From the NCBI RefSeq assembly GCF_008151785.1, contig NZ_CP036523.1, forward strand, positions 992,001 to 1,056,000: 64,000 nucleotides of DNA, given 5' to 3'. Each line of letters starts with the position of its first letter. Position 1 is the first letter of the stretch. The translations under genes and the position numbers were made by a program. The notes under the pieces are model-generated. The model worked only from the letters and a program-made list of their open reading frames with translations, did no database searches and was not told where the DNA came from. Origin of the DNA: Peptacetobacter hiranonis. Lineage in GTDB: Bacteria > Bacillota > Clostridia > Peptostreptococcales > Peptostreptococcaceae. Shown one piece after another: positions 53,420 through 62,671 of this stretch.

Positions 53420-54520
53420 ATGTGTGAATGTAAATATATGCAATTGGCATTAGAAAATGCAAAAAAAGGTGTAGGATTTGTTAATCCTAATCCTATGGTA
53501 GGAGCAGTTATTGTCAAAAATGGAAAAATTATAGGTGAAGGATACCATAAAAAATATGGTGGTCTTCATGCAGAACGAAATGCATTGAATAATTGTTCAG
53601 AAAATCCTAAAGATGCTACCATGTATGTAACTCTAGAACCATGTTGTCATTATGGAAAAACTCCACCATGTACAGATGCAATAATAGAAAATAAGATAAA
53701 AAAAGTAGTTATTGCTAGTCTAGATCCAAATCCTAAAATGTCTGGTAAAAGTTTGGATATATTAAAAAAACGGGGAATAAAAGTTGAAAAGGGGCTTTTA
53801 GAAAATGAAGGCGATAAATTGAATGAAACTTTTAGAAAGTTTATAACAACTAAAAAACCATTTGTATTATTTAAGTATGCTATGACAATGGATGGAAAAA
53901 TAGCTACTAAAATAAATGAATCTAAATGGATTACAGGTGAAGAAGCTAGATTAAATGTACAAAAAACTAGGCATAAATATTCGGGAATAATGGTTGGAGT
54001 GGATACTGTAATTATAGATAATCCGATGTTAAATTGTAAGATAGAAAATGGACTAAACCCAATTAGAATAATATGTGATACAAATCTAAGAACACCTATA
54101 GGATCAAAAATAGTATCTACAGCAAAAGAAATACCTACAATAATCGCAACTTGTTCAGATGATGAGATTAAAAAAGAGCAATATATTGAAAAAGGATGCG
54201 AGATTTTACAAATTAAAATAAAGAAAAAAAAGATAGACTTACAAGATTTGATGTCTAAATTAGGAGAAAAGAAAATAGACAGTATACTTCTTGAAGGAGG
54301 TGCAACTTTAGCATGGAGCGCTTTTGAACGGGGAATAGTAGATAAAATACAAGCATATATAGCTCCTAAAATATTTGGTGGAAATGGAAAAACAGCAGTA
54401 TTAGGAGAAGGGATTGATTTTCCTAAAGATGCAATAATGCTAAAAAATAGTGAAATCTTTAGATTTGGAGATGATTTTATGATAGAAAGTGATGTGACTT
54501 ATAAATGTTCACAGGAATAA
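53420..54520 (+). CDS. ribD: Bifunctional riboflavin deaminase/reductase
   Basis: The protein is 366 residues. The N-terminal deaminase domain has the zinc motif HAERNAL and PCCHYGKTPPC. The C-terminal reductase domain (about 145-360) has KYAMTMDGKIAT and LLEGGATLA. Together they convert the pyrimidine from GTP cyclohydrolase into the ribityl form. AGGAGG supports the ATG at 53420. Two in-frame CGG occur (53771-53773; 54329-54331). The stop overlaps ribE. Confidence 0.95.
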   Translation: MCECKYMQLALENAKKGVGFVNPNPMVGAVIVKNGKIIGEGYHKKYGGLHAERNALNNCSENPKDATMYVTLEPCCHYGKTPPCTDAIIENKIKKVVIASLDPNPKMSGKSLDILKKRGIKVEKGLLENEGDKLNETFRKFITTKKPFVLFKYAMTMDGKIATKINESKWITGEEARLNVQKTRHKYSGIMVGVDTVIIDNPMLNCKIENGLNPIRIICDTNLRTPIGSKIVSTAKEIPTIIATCSDDEIKKEQYIEKGCEILQIKIKKKKIDLQDLMSKLGEKKIDSILLEGGATLAWSAFERGIVDKIQAYIAPKIFGGNGKTAVLGEGIDFPKDAIMLKNSEIFRFGDDFMIESDVTYKCSQE

Positions 54521-55143
54521 TAGAGGAAATAGGAAATATTGTATCGATTAAAGTTAATGGTGATTCTAGGAAATTATTTATAAAAGCAGATAAAATATTA
54601 GAAGATGTGCACAGAGGTGATAGCATAGCGGTAAATGGAATTTGCCTTACTGTTACAGAGTTTTCTGATTCAGAATTTTCAGTCGATGTAATGCATGAAA
54701 CTATGAAAAGAACTTCCCTAAATAAGTTAAAAACAAATAGCAAAGTTAATTTAGAAAGGGCAATGGCTGCAAATGGAAGATTTGGAGGTCATATAGTAAG
54801 TGGCCATATTGATGGGACTGGAATAGTTAAAAATATAAATAAAGATAGTAATGCGATATGGTACACAATTGAAGCTGATTTAAAAATTATGAAATATGTG
54901 GTTGAAAAAGGCTCTATTACTATAGATGGAATAAGTTTAACAGTGGCTAATGTTAGAACAAATAGTTTTGATGTCTCAATAATTCCACATACTCTAGAGA
55001 ACACTATCTTAGCTTTTAAAAAAATAAATGATATTGTAAATATTGAGAATGATTGCATTGGAAAATACGTAGAAAAATTAATGAATAAAAATAAAAAAGA
55101 ATCAAATATAAATAGAGAATTTTTATTAAGAAATGGATTTTAG
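54505..55143 (+). CDS. ribE: Riboflavin synthase alpha chain
   Basis: The protein is 212 residues with two lumazine-binding repeats; the first starts MFTGIIEEIG and has NGICLTV, the second has FGGHIVSGHIDG and DGISLTV. It makes riboflavin from two molecules of dimethylribityllumazine. It overlaps the end of ribD by 16 bp, so the genes are coupled. Confidence 0.95.
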   Translation: MFTGIIEEIGNIVSIKVNGDSRKLFIKADKILEDVHRGDSIAVNGICLTVTEFSDSEFSVDVMHETMKRTSLNKLKTNSKVNLERAMAANGRFGGHIVSGHIDGTGIVKNINKDSNAIWYTIEADLKIMKYVVEKGSITIDGISLTVANVRTNSFDVSIIPHTLENTILAFKKINDIVNIENDCIGKYVEKLMNKNKKESNINREFLLRNGF

Positions 55144-55216
55144 AAGTATTTACTAATAAACTATTTTTTAGATTAGGAAAGATATTTTAATAATTGGAAT
55201 TTTTAAGGGAGGAAAA

Positions 55217-56428
55217 ATGATGAGATTTGAATCAGTAAAAAAAGCAATACAGGATTTAAGAGAAGGGAAAATTATACTTGTAACAGATGACGAGAACAGA
55301 GAAAATGAAGGTGATTTAATCTGTGCAGCTGAGTTTGCTACAACAGAAAATGTAAATTTTATGGCAAGTTATGCAAAAGGTCTAATATGTATGCCTATGT
55401 CAAAAGAATTAGCTAAAAAATTAGATTTACCACCAATGGTAACTCATAACACAGATAATCACGAAACAGCATTTACAGTATCAATAGACCATGTAGACAC
55501 AGCTACAGGAATATCTGCTGTTGAAAGAGGATTAACTGCTAGAAAATGTGTAGAAGATGATGTAAAACCAGAAGATTTCAGAAGACCTGGTCATATGTTT
55601 CCTCTGATAGCAAAAGATAATGGAGTGTTAGAAAGAGATGGACATACTGAAGCAACAGTTGATTTTATGAAATTAGCCGGACTTAAAGAATGTGGACTTT
55701 GTTGTGAAATTATGAGAGAGGACGGAAGAATGATGAGAACAACAGAGTTAAAAAAAATGGCAAAAGAATATGGATTAACATTTACAACTATAAAAGATTT
55801 ACAAGACTACAGAAAAACATATGATAAATTAATTGAATGTGTTTCAAAAGTAAAAATGCCCACAAAATATGGAGAGTTTATGGCTAGTTGCTACATAAAT
55901 AAATTGAATGGAGAACATCACATAGCCTTAGTAAAGGGCGAGATAGGAGATGGAGAAAATATTCTTTGTAGAGTGCATTCAGAGTGTTTAACAGGAGATG
56001 TATTTGGATCTTTACGTTGTGATTGTGGGGAACAATTTGATGTAGCTATGCAAAAAATAGCAAAAGAAGGAAGAGGAGTTCTGCTTTATATGAGACAGGA
56101 AGGAAGAGGTATTGGTCTTGTTAACAAAATGAAGGCATATAAACTTCAAGATGGGGGAATGGACACTTTAGATGCAAACTTAGTATTGGGATTTGATGGA
56201 GATGCTAGAGAATATTACATAGGAGCTCAAATTTTAAGAGATTTGGGTGTAAGGTCTTTAAATCTTCTTACAAACAATCCAGATAAAATATATCAGTTAA
56301 AAGATTATGGAATTAAGATAAATAATAGGATTCCTATTCAGATAGATGCAACAGAATATGATGAATTTTATTTAAAAACAAAACAAGAAAGAATGGGACA
56401 TATATTAAATTTAAAGGGGGAAAACTAA
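55217..56428 (+). CDS. ribBA: DHBP synthase / GTP cyclohydrolase II fusion
   Basis: The protein is 403 residues. The N-terminal part (1-200) is DHBP synthase ([21 protein letters not shown]). The C-terminal part is GTP cyclohydrolase II, with three zinc Cys in [17 protein letters not shown] and RQEGRGIGL. It supplies both precursors of riboflavin. GGGAGG lies upstream. Confidence 0.96.
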   Translation: MMRFESVKKAIQDLREGKIILVTDDENRENEGDLICAAEFATTENVNFMASYAKGLICMPMSKELAKKLDLPPMVTHNTDNHETAFTVSIDHVDTATGISAVERGLTARKCVEDDVKPEDFRRPGHMFPLIAKDNGVLERDGHTEATVDFMKLAGLKECGLCCEIMREDGRMMRTTELKKMAKEYGLTFTTIKDLQDYRKTYDKLIECVSKVKMPTKYGEFMASCYINKLNGEHHIALVKGEIGDGENILCRVHSECLTGDVFGSLRCDCGEQFDVAMQKIAKEGRGVLLYMRQEGRGIGLVNKMKAYKLQDGGMDTLDANLVLGFDGDAREYYIGAQILRDLGVRSLNLLTNNPDKIYQLKDYGIKINNRIPIQIDATEYDEFYLKTKQERMGHILNLKGEN

Positions 56429-56429
56429 A

Positions 56430-56894
56430 ATGAAAATTTACGAAGGAAAATTATTAGCAGAAAGTGATATTAAAATAGGAATAGTAGCAGCGAGATTTAA
56501 CGAATTTATAACATCAAAACTTCTTTCAGGAGCAGTAGACGGATTAAAACGTGAAAATGTTAAAGAAGAAAATATAGAAGTGGCTTGGGTTCCAGGAGCA
56601 TTTGAAATACCAGTAGTAGCTTCAAAAATGGCTAAGAGTAAAAAATATGATGCAATAATATGTTTAGGTGCAGTAATCAGAGGAAATACAAGTCATTATG
56701 ATTATGTATGTAGTGAAGTATCTAAAGGAATAGCTCATGTAAGTTTAGAAAGTGAAATACCTGTAATGTTTGGAGTACTTACAACTGAAAACATAGAACA
56801 GGCTATAGAAAGAGCTGGAACAAAAGCAGGAAATAAAGGATTTGAATGTGCTCAGGGAGCAGTAGAAATGGTAAATCTTATGAAATTGTTATAA
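56430..56894 (+). CDS. ribH: 6,7-dimethyl-8-ribityllumazine synthase
   Basis: The protein is 154 residues, full length. It has [22 protein letters not shown], the [14 protein letters not shown] loop with the catalytic His, and [12 protein letters not shown]. It condenses the RibBA and RibD products. It starts one base after the ribBA stop and ends the operon. Confidence 0.96.
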   Translation: MKIYEGKLLAESDIKIGIVAARFNEFITSKLLSGAVDGLKRENVKEENIEVAWVPGAFEIPVVASKMAKSKKYDAIICLGAVIRGNTSHYDYVCSEVSKGIAHVSLESEIPVMFGVLTTENIEQAIERAGTKAGNKGFECAQGAVEMVNLMKLL

Positions 56895-56932
56895 TAAAAA
56901 TACTAGTACAAATTAAATATTAAAAATAAAGT

Positions 56933-56972
56933 AAAAGAGGGAGGTATCGTAAAAGATACACTCCCTTTTTAA
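56933..56972 (+). terminator. Rho-independent terminator of the rib operon
   Basis: AAAGAGGGAG pairs with CTCCCTTTTT around an inner GTATC/GATAC stem. Confidence 0.9.
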
Positions 56973-57013
56973 ATTGGTTATTAAGTATTTTAGTTACTTG
57001 AAAGCAAAATTAA

Positions 57014-57559
57014 TTATTTTACCTCTGAATATTTCATAACTGTATATTTTAAAAACTCATTGAACTTATTATATTCTTCATCTAATAAATCTCTACCAAA
57101 ACTCATAATTTTTAGACTATGTCCATCAAATCCTTTACGATAAGGAGGATGGATATGGTGGAATTGTTGAAGTTTAAAGCCTAAATTTGAATAGAATTTC
57201 AATCTCTTTATAGAAACCTCATCTACAGGTTCGTCTATTTCAATGATAGTGTTCGGATTTTCTTTGCAGAATTCTGTAAGTATTTTAGAACCGTAGTTTT
57301 TACCTCTCAATTCTGGAGATATCGCTAAATGTTCAATATACACAAATTCCTCATCTTTAAAATCGTACTTCCAATAGAATAATAGACCGATTAAAGTATC
57401 GTCTTCGCATATTATATCTGCGTGGTAGTCCTTGCGCTCAAACACCTCGTCTTGATCCTTTAATAGCCTCTGCTCGAAAATTGGGAAACTACATTCATAT
57501 ATTTTCATAGTTTCATCAAAGTACTTATCATTTTTTGATTCTAATCTTATAAACTTCAT
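57014..57559 (-). CDS. GNAT-family acetyltransferase
   Basis: The protein is 181 residues. Motif A is HLAISPELRGKNYGSKILTE (RGxxxG type), with NLGF near motif B. The fold covers residues 10-150; the substrate is unknown. GAGGTGA precedes the ATG at 57559. It lies downstream of the MATE gene on the same strand and may share its transcript. Confidence 0.88.
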   Translation of the reverse strand: MKFIRLESKNDKYFDETMKIYECSFPIFEQRLLKDQDEVFERKDYHADIICEDDTLIGLLFYWKYDFKDEEFVYIEHLAISPELRGKNYGSKILTEFCKENPNTIIEIDEPVDEVSIKRLKFYSNLGFKLQQFHHIHPPYRKGFDGHSLKIMSFGRDLLDEEYNKFNEFLKYTVMKYSEVK

Positions 57560-57642
57560 CAAATCACCTCTTAAATTATAGTATTCAATAAATTCTATAA
57601 TATTACTTTATAACTATTTTGTAAATGATAATTGTTAAAATA

Positions 57643-59001
57643 TTATTTAACTACTCTTTTGTAAAGACTTATTGCAATAATTGCTGCCACAAATTCCGCT
57701 ATTGGGAATGTAATCCAAACACCTGTAAGTCCAATTGATTTAACAAGTATTAAAGAAAGAGGAACTATTATAATAAGCTGTCTAAATATTGATATCAATA
57801 AAGAATAAAATCCCTTACCTAATGCTTCAAACACACCACTCATAGTTATTCCAACAAATGAGAATGCAAATCCAAGTGAAAGTATTTTAAGGCCAGGTAT
57901 ACCAAACCCTAAAAGCTCATCTGTTGCACTGAACATAACTAATAAATCTTTTGTAAATAGGTTAAATGCTATAGTTCCTGAAACAAGAATAACTGCTGAG
58001 AATATCATAGCGTATTTTATTGTTTTTAAAACTCTATCCTTAAGTTCTGCACCATGATTATAACTTACTATAGGTCTCATCCCCTGAATTATACCAGTTA
58101 CAGGCATATTTACGAATGTCTGTAACTTGTAGTATATACCGAAGAATGCTATACCTGCATGTGATACAGATGCTAGTATTCCGTTAAGTATGGATACTAA
58201 GATTGAAGGTAAAGACATCATAACCCCTGAAGGAAGTGCAACTTTATATAAATCTGATATAAGTTTAAAATTAACTTTTAAATGGTGTTTTTTTATTTTT
58301 ACCGGAGATTGTTTTAAGAATAGGATAACTGCAAGTGTAGCAGCACAGAACTGACCTATTATTGTAGCTACTGCAGCTCCTAAAACACCCATCTGTGGAG
58401 CACCAAACATGCCAAATATTAAAATAGGATCTAATATTATGTTAACTATAGCTCCTATTCCCTGTAAAAACATTGGAACAACCATGTTTCCATTTGACTG
58501 GAATATTTTTTCAAATAATATATGGAATAATGATCCAAATGTAAGAGTTATAACAACTGAACCGTACTGTATTGCGTAGTTTATAACTTCTGGATCATTT
58601 GTAAACATTGAAAAGAATGGTCTAAGTCCAAATAAACCTATTAATACGAATAATAACGCATGAACTATTGTAAGAATTATTCCCTGTCCAGCATAAGAAT
58701 CTGCCTTCTCCATGTTTCCTGCACCCATGTTGATTGCTATATTTGCATTTACCGCAACTCCAAGTCCAACCCCAAAAGATAGTGAAAGATTTTGAAGTGG
58801 GAACGCTAAACTTACTGCTGTAAGAGCATTCTGACTTATCTGTGCCACGAAAATACTATCTACTATATTGTAAAGTGACTGTATCAACATTGAAATCATA
58901 GGCGGAACTGCCATTGAAATCAATAGAGGAACAACACTTCTATCTGTCATCGGATTGTACGACGACGGTTTTGAATTACTTAATTTTTCTATGTTTTCCA
59001 T
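57643..59001 (-). CDS. MATE-family efflux pump
   Basis: The protein is 452 residues with 12 helices. The family marks are PPMISMLIQSLYNIVDSIFV in the first half and PSGVMMSLPSILVSILNGIL in the second. GGGGAGG supports the ATG at 59001. It differs from the MATE at 35957 in its Pro-rich N terminus. Its leader carries a terminator (59032-59089), which points to control by early termination. Confidence 0.92.
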   Translation of the reverse strand: MENIEKLSNSKPSSYNPMTDRSVVPLLISMAVPPMISMLIQSLYNIVDSIFVAQISQNALTAVSLAFPLQNLSLSFGVGLGVAVNANIAINMGAGNMEKADSYAGQGIILTIVHALLFVLIGLFGLRPFFSMFTNDPEVINYAIQYGSVVITLTFGSLFHILFEKIFQSNGNMVVPMFLQGIGAIVNIILDPILIFGMFGAPQMGVLGAAVATIIGQFCAATLAVILFLKQSPVKIKKHHLKVNFKLISDLYKVALPSGVMMSLPSILVSILNGILASVSHAGIAFFGIYYKLQTFVNMPVTGIIQGMRPIVSYNHGAELKDRVLKTIKYAMIFSAVILVSGTIAFNLFTKDLLVMFSATDELLGFGIPGLKILSLGFAFSFVGITMSGVFEALGKGFYSLLISIFRQLIIIVPLSLILVKSIGLTGVWITFPIAEFVAAIIAISLYKRVVK

Positions 59002-59031
59002 TAAAAAACCTCCCCTTAAAAAAATAACTGC

Positions 59032-59089
59032 AATAAAAAAAGCTATAGACACACTAGTTTATTCTCAGAAACTAGGAAATCTATAGCCC
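59032..59089 (-). terminator. Leader terminator (attenuator) of the MATE gene
   Basis: On the minus strand GGCTATAGA pairs with TCTATAGCT, an inner CTAGTTT pairs with AAACTAG, and a T-run follows. No gene ends upstream on this strand, so the hairpin belongs to the MATE leader. Confidence 0.75.
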
Positions 59090-59130
59090 AATTGGCAAAA
59101 ATATATATTTTTAATTCACAACTATTAGTT

Positions 59131-59159
59131 ATTTTATAATATAAAAACAAACTCGTCAA
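59131..59159 (-). promoter_or_regulatory. Promoter of the MATE gene
   Basis: On the minus strand TTGACG (59159-59154) and TAAAAT (59136-59131) are spaced 17 bp. The leader would run from about 59124 to 59002 and include the attenuator. Confidence 0.6.
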
Positions 59160-59244
59160 CAAAAATTTCTACTACAAATGTTTTCCTATAAAAAATAAAT
59201 TTAAACAATTATTATGCTTTAAAACTATTTACCAAAGATAAATC

Positions 59245-59390
59245 TCATCTAAGCAGTTTCAATATTATAAAATTGAAATGGTATATATGTGTCATAGCCA
59301 GCGACAATACAACTTGATTGTCTGGAGCGGATATGACACATATATACTATTTTACGAGCAAACCTTACGAAATTGTAACATTAGATGCCG
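59245..59390. repeat. Long imperfect hairpin, copy 3
   Basis: The inner arms are perfect: GGTATATATGTGTCATA pairs with TATGACACATATATACT (one mismatch at the end). The centre has GACAAT/ATTGTC. Outer matches are weaker (CATCTAA/TTAGATG). It precedes the second BceAB operon, as copy 2 precedes the first. Confidence 0.6.
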
Positions 59391-59420
59391 TATTTTGTAA
59401 GGTTAATCGATTTTTAGAAA
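59365..59420 (+). promoter_or_regulatory. BceR-type operator and promoter of BceAB-like operon 2
   Basis: TTACG-AAAT-TGTAA (59365-59378) differs from TnACA-N4-TGTAA by one base. A second TTGTAAG begins at 59395, exactly 22 bp after the first TTGTAA. A TAGAAA box lies at 59415-59420. The spacing is the same as at 26701-26757. Confidence 0.55.
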
Positions 59421-59478
59421 ATCAGAAAGAATATAAAATAAAATCATAAAGAAAAACATACGAGAGGAGGAAAATTTT

Positions 59479-59652
59479 ATGAGGAATGTAATATTTATAA
59501 TTTCAATGATACTATTATTTCTAACACTACTTGTTGGGCTAGAAAGTATATTCACAGGTGGGTTTCAAGGACTATTGAGAAAATCAAAGATTATAATTCC
59601 ATTAATGATAGGATATGTGGTTTTATATTCAGTTTATATTTTTAACGTATAG
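59479..59652 (+). CDS. 57-residue membrane peptide in the BceAB operon
   Basis: The start ATG follows AGAGGAGG. The peptide begins MRNVIFIISMILLFLTLLVG and has two hydrophobic helices (about 3-20 and 37-55) joined by a short Gly/Lys loop. No family is recognised. It is the first gene after the BceR-type promoter and 59 bp before the ATPase, so it probably belongs to the transporter unit, perhaps as a small partner of the permease. It is too short for routine gene calling. Confidence 0.65.
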   Translation: MRNVIFIISMILLFLTLLVGLESIFTGGFQGLLRKSKIIIPLMIGYVVLYSVYIFNV

Positions 59653-59711
59653 TTTGAAGTGTATTTTTAGTAAATATATTGTATTATAAATTTAAGATGG
59701 AAGGTGAAAAA

Positions 59712-60467
59712 ATGATTAAAGCGGAAAAATTAAAAAAAGAATTTAGAGTACACGGAAACGTGTTTAAGATACTAGAAGATATAGATATTGAGATAAACGA
59801 TGGAGAATTTATTGCAATAATGGGGCCATCTGGAGCGGGTAAATCAACGTTGCTAAATATTCTATCTACTATAGAAAGACCAACTTCTGGAAGTGTGAAA
59901 TACGATGGCAAGGAAGTATTTAACATGAAGAACAAGGAGATTTCAAAGTTTAGAAAGGATAATATAGGTTTCATATTCCAAGATTATAACCTTATAGATT
60001 CAATGTCTATTGAAGATAATATAGCATTGCCGATGGTTATTTCAGGAGAAAATTATAAAAAAATAGAAAAAGAAGTAGATAAGTATGCAGGATTTTTCAA
60101 TTTAAATCCTCAATTAAAAAAATATCCGATAGAGTTATCAGGAGGTCAGAAGCAGAAAGTTGCAGCAGCTAGGGCATTGATAAGTGATCCAAAGGTAATA
60201 TTTGCTGATGAGCCAACAGGTGCCTTAGATAGTAAATCATCTGTAGAGCTTTTAAATTGCTTTAAGAAAATGAATGATGAACTAGGAAAGACAATAGTAA
60301 TGGTAACTCACGACTCTTTTGCAGCTAGTTATGCAAAAAAGGTCCTATTTATAAAAGACGGTAAAATAAATATGCAGTTAAATAGTAGTGGAAACAGAAA
60401 AGAATTTTTCGATAGCATAATGACAGTACTTTCTTCAACAGGGGGTGCGGTTAATGAGATTGTTTAA
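59712..60467 (+). CDS. BceA-like ABC transporter ATPase
   Basis: The protein is 251 residues. It has Walker A GPSGAGKST, signature LSGGQKQK, Walker B VIFADEPTGALD and VTHDSF. It is a close paralogue of the ATPase at 26809 (same length, same GNRKEFFDSI end). AAGGTG supports the ATG at 59712. It overlaps the permease gene by 14 bp. Confidence 0.9.
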   Translation: MIKAEKLKKEFRVHGNVFKILEDIDIEINDGEFIAIMGPSGAGKSTLLNILSTIERPTSGSVKYDGKEVFNMKNKEISKFRKDNIGFIFQDYNLIDSMSIEDNIALPMVISGENYKKIEKEVDKYAGFFNLNPQLKKYPIELSGGQKQKVAAARALISDPKVIFADEPTGALDSKSSVELLNCFKKMNDELGKTIVMVTHDSFAASYAKKVLFIKDGKINMQLNSSGNRKEFFDSIMTVLSSTGGAVNEIV

Positions 60468-62448
60468 AATATCTTTAAAAAACATAAAATACAACATAAA
60501 AAACTACGGAATGTACATATTTTCAATGGTTTTCTGTATAGCTATATTTTACAATTTCATGTCTATAGGTAGCAGTGAACAGCTTGAAGCAATGAGAGAT
60601 TTTAAAACTTTCAATGCAATTGTTGGTGTATGTACATTTGTTTTAGTTATATTTTTCATAGCATTTATCAGGTATTCGACAGGATTCTTTGTTCAACAGA
60701 GGAAAAAAGAATTCGGAATATATACATTCATGGGAATTGAAAACAGAAAAATAGCTCTATTATTTGCTCAAGAAGGTTTATTGATAGGAGTATTGTCGCT
60801 TTTATTGGGAACTCTTTTGGGAATAATTACCAATAGGATGTTCATAATGGCAATAATGAAAATTTCTGAATCAAAAAATGCAATTAGCTTTGAAATTTCT
60901 AAACCTGCAATAATCTACACATTGCTGATTTTTGGGGTTATACTTCTATATTCATTCTTTAGAGAGTATAGAGCACTTGTAAAAACTGATATAGCGGAAC
61001 TTGTAAAAGGTGCAAAAATTAAGCAAGATTATGTTGTAAAAAGCTCAGCTACTAGATTTTTATTAGGAGTAGTAGGAGTTGTGATTCTATTTGCAGGATA
61101 TTATGTCGGTGTTTATTATGATAAGTTAAATATGATAATGATGTTTGCAGTAATAATAGCACCAATACTTGTAATAATTGGCTTAAAGCTAGTTTGCTCC
61201 GGGTTCTTAACTGAAATTTTTGCAAGAATAACAAAGCATAAAAAGATAAAATACAAGGGAACTAATATAGTAAGTTTGAATAGTATCGCATTTAGCATAG
61301 TTGAGAATAATAAAATAATGTCATTGACTTCTATATTAATAGTTTGTTGTATAACAGCTCTTTCAGCAGGACTCACTATGAATAATATATTTAAAAATAT
61401 GAAAGAAACAGATTTTCCATACAGTATCTCTTGTATAGCTTATGATAATCAGGATGAGGAACTTTTCAAAAGAGCATTAGAAGAAGATAAATCAAATGTC
61501 AAAGAGCAGGTAAAGATTAGATATATGAGATCTTTGGCAGACGCATTTTCAACTTATCCAGGATACAACGATATAAGTGTTGTGAAATATTCTGATTATG
61601 AACGTGTGAAGGCATTGAAGGGAAAAGATATTCAGAAAAATATGGAGATAAAAGAGCCAAAATCTGGAGAAGCGGTATTTTTAAAGACTCCTAGAAGTAT
61701 GGGAATTGAATCAAGAGAAAAATTTAAAATTTTAGGTATGGAATTTAAGAAAAAAGGTATGGTAATAAATCATATATTTACCTCTCCTGACGAGGGATTT
61801 GGATATATAGTTTCTGATGAGGATTATGAAAAACTATATCAGAAAAAATTGCCAAAAGATATGATAAAAGAATTAACTATAATAAAAAATGAAGAAAAAT
61901 TCTTAAAAAGCTTAGATACAGCTAAAACACAAAAGGATTTAGAAGTAACATTTTTAGCTGCAAATACTAAGGAATTTACAGAAACACAGAAGATAAGTAG
62001 TTATATAAGGGACAACGGAAATTTAGAATTTGTAGCTGCAGAAGATTTTGATTACAAAAATTACACAATCTATAATTTAGTTGGATTTATTTCTCTATTT
62101 ATGGCGATTGTGTTCATAATTTCAACAGGGGCGATTCTATACTTTAAGTATATGGTTGGAGCTGTTGAGGATAAGAAAAAATTCTATATCCTTAGAAAGA
62201 TTGGAGTAGGAGAGGATTTTGTCAAGAAATCTGTGATAAAGCAGACAGCTATATTCTTTATGATTCCGTATGTGTTTGGAATTGGAAGTGGAATTGTTGC
62301 AGGTCAGTCGATTCAGAAAGTTTTTGCTTTGGAAAGTAGCTTGCTGATTTCAAATCCACCGACATTGATTGCAATTGCGGTGTTTACGGTTGTGTATTTT
62401 GCTTATTATGTTTGTGCTGTTAGGAAGTATCTAGTAGAGATTAAGTAA
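60454..62448 (+). CDS. BceB-like ABC transporter permease
   Basis: The protein is 664 residues, the BceB size, with ten membrane helices. The first seven lie before about residue 310; an outside domain of about 210 residues (315-525) follows, then three helices. The RKKEFGIYTFMGIENRKIALL segment in the first part is typical. It is expected to handle lipid II-targeting peptides and signal to a BceS kinase. The start is the ATG at 60454 with AGGGGGTG upstream. Confidence 0.88.
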   Translation: MRLFKISLKNIKYNIKNYGMYIFSMVFCIAIFYNFMSIGSSEQLEAMRDFKTFNAIVGVCTFVLVIFFIAFIRYSTGFFVQQRKKEFGIYTFMGIENRKIALLFAQEGLLIGVLSLLLGTLLGIITNRMFIMAIMKISESKNAISFEISKPAIIYTLLIFGVILLYSFFREYRALVKTDIAELVKGAKIKQDYVVKSSATRFLLGVVGVVILFAGYYVGVYYDKLNMIMMFAVIIAPILVIIGLKLVCSGFLTEIFARITKHKKIKYKGTNIVSLNSIAFSIVENNKIMSLTSILIVCCITALSAGLTMNNIFKNMKETDFPYSISCIAYDNQDEELFKRALEEDKSNVKEQVKIRYMRSLADAFSTYPGYNDISVVKYSDYERVKALKGKDIQKNMEIKEPKSGEAVFLKTPRSMGIESREKFKILGMEFKKKGMVINHIFTSPDEGFGYIVSDEDYEKLYQKKLPKDMIKELTIIKNEEKFLKSLDTAKTQKDLEVTFLAANTKEFTETQKISSYIRDNGNLEFVAAEDFDYKNYTIYNLVGFISLFMAIVFIISTGAILYFKYMVGAVEDKKKFYILRKIGVGEDFVKKSVIKQTAIFFMIPYVFGIGSGIVAGQSIQKVFALESSLLISNPPTLIAIAVFTVVYFAYYVCAVRKYLVEIK

Positions 62449-62486
62449 TATCCTCTTTGGGAGATTTTGATCGCAGTTATTTCCCT

Positions 62487-62502
62487 TCCAGGCTTCGGCG
62501 AC
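62487..62502 (+). repeat. Partial copy of the hairpin-tip motif
   Basis: TCCAGGCTTCGGCG matches the tips of hairpin copies 1 and 2. No long arms are seen here. Confidence 0.4.
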
Positions 62503-62591
62503 TCGATATAAATTTTTTAAAAATATAAAATAAAGTATAATAAAAGTGACATGGATGGGAAAGTATATATATGAAGATTATAATAGTTTAA

Positions 62592-62620
62592 TTGACACAC
62601 GTGTTAATACGTATTATAAT
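62592..62620 (+). promoter_or_regulatory. Consensus promoter and operator of hicAB
   Basis: TTGACA (62592-62597) and TATAAT (62615-62620) are spaced 17 bp. The palindromes ACACGTGT and AATACGTATT lie within the spacer, which suits HicB autorepression. Confidence 0.8.
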
Positions 62621-62671
62621 CTAATTAAGGTGAAAACCTTAATAGTTAGCTATGAAGGGTAGGTAAATATT

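Noticed and set aside
59032-59089. Hairpin as terminator of the plus-strand region
   Set aside because: The T-run follows the stem only on the minus strand, and the plus strand has no gene ending here.
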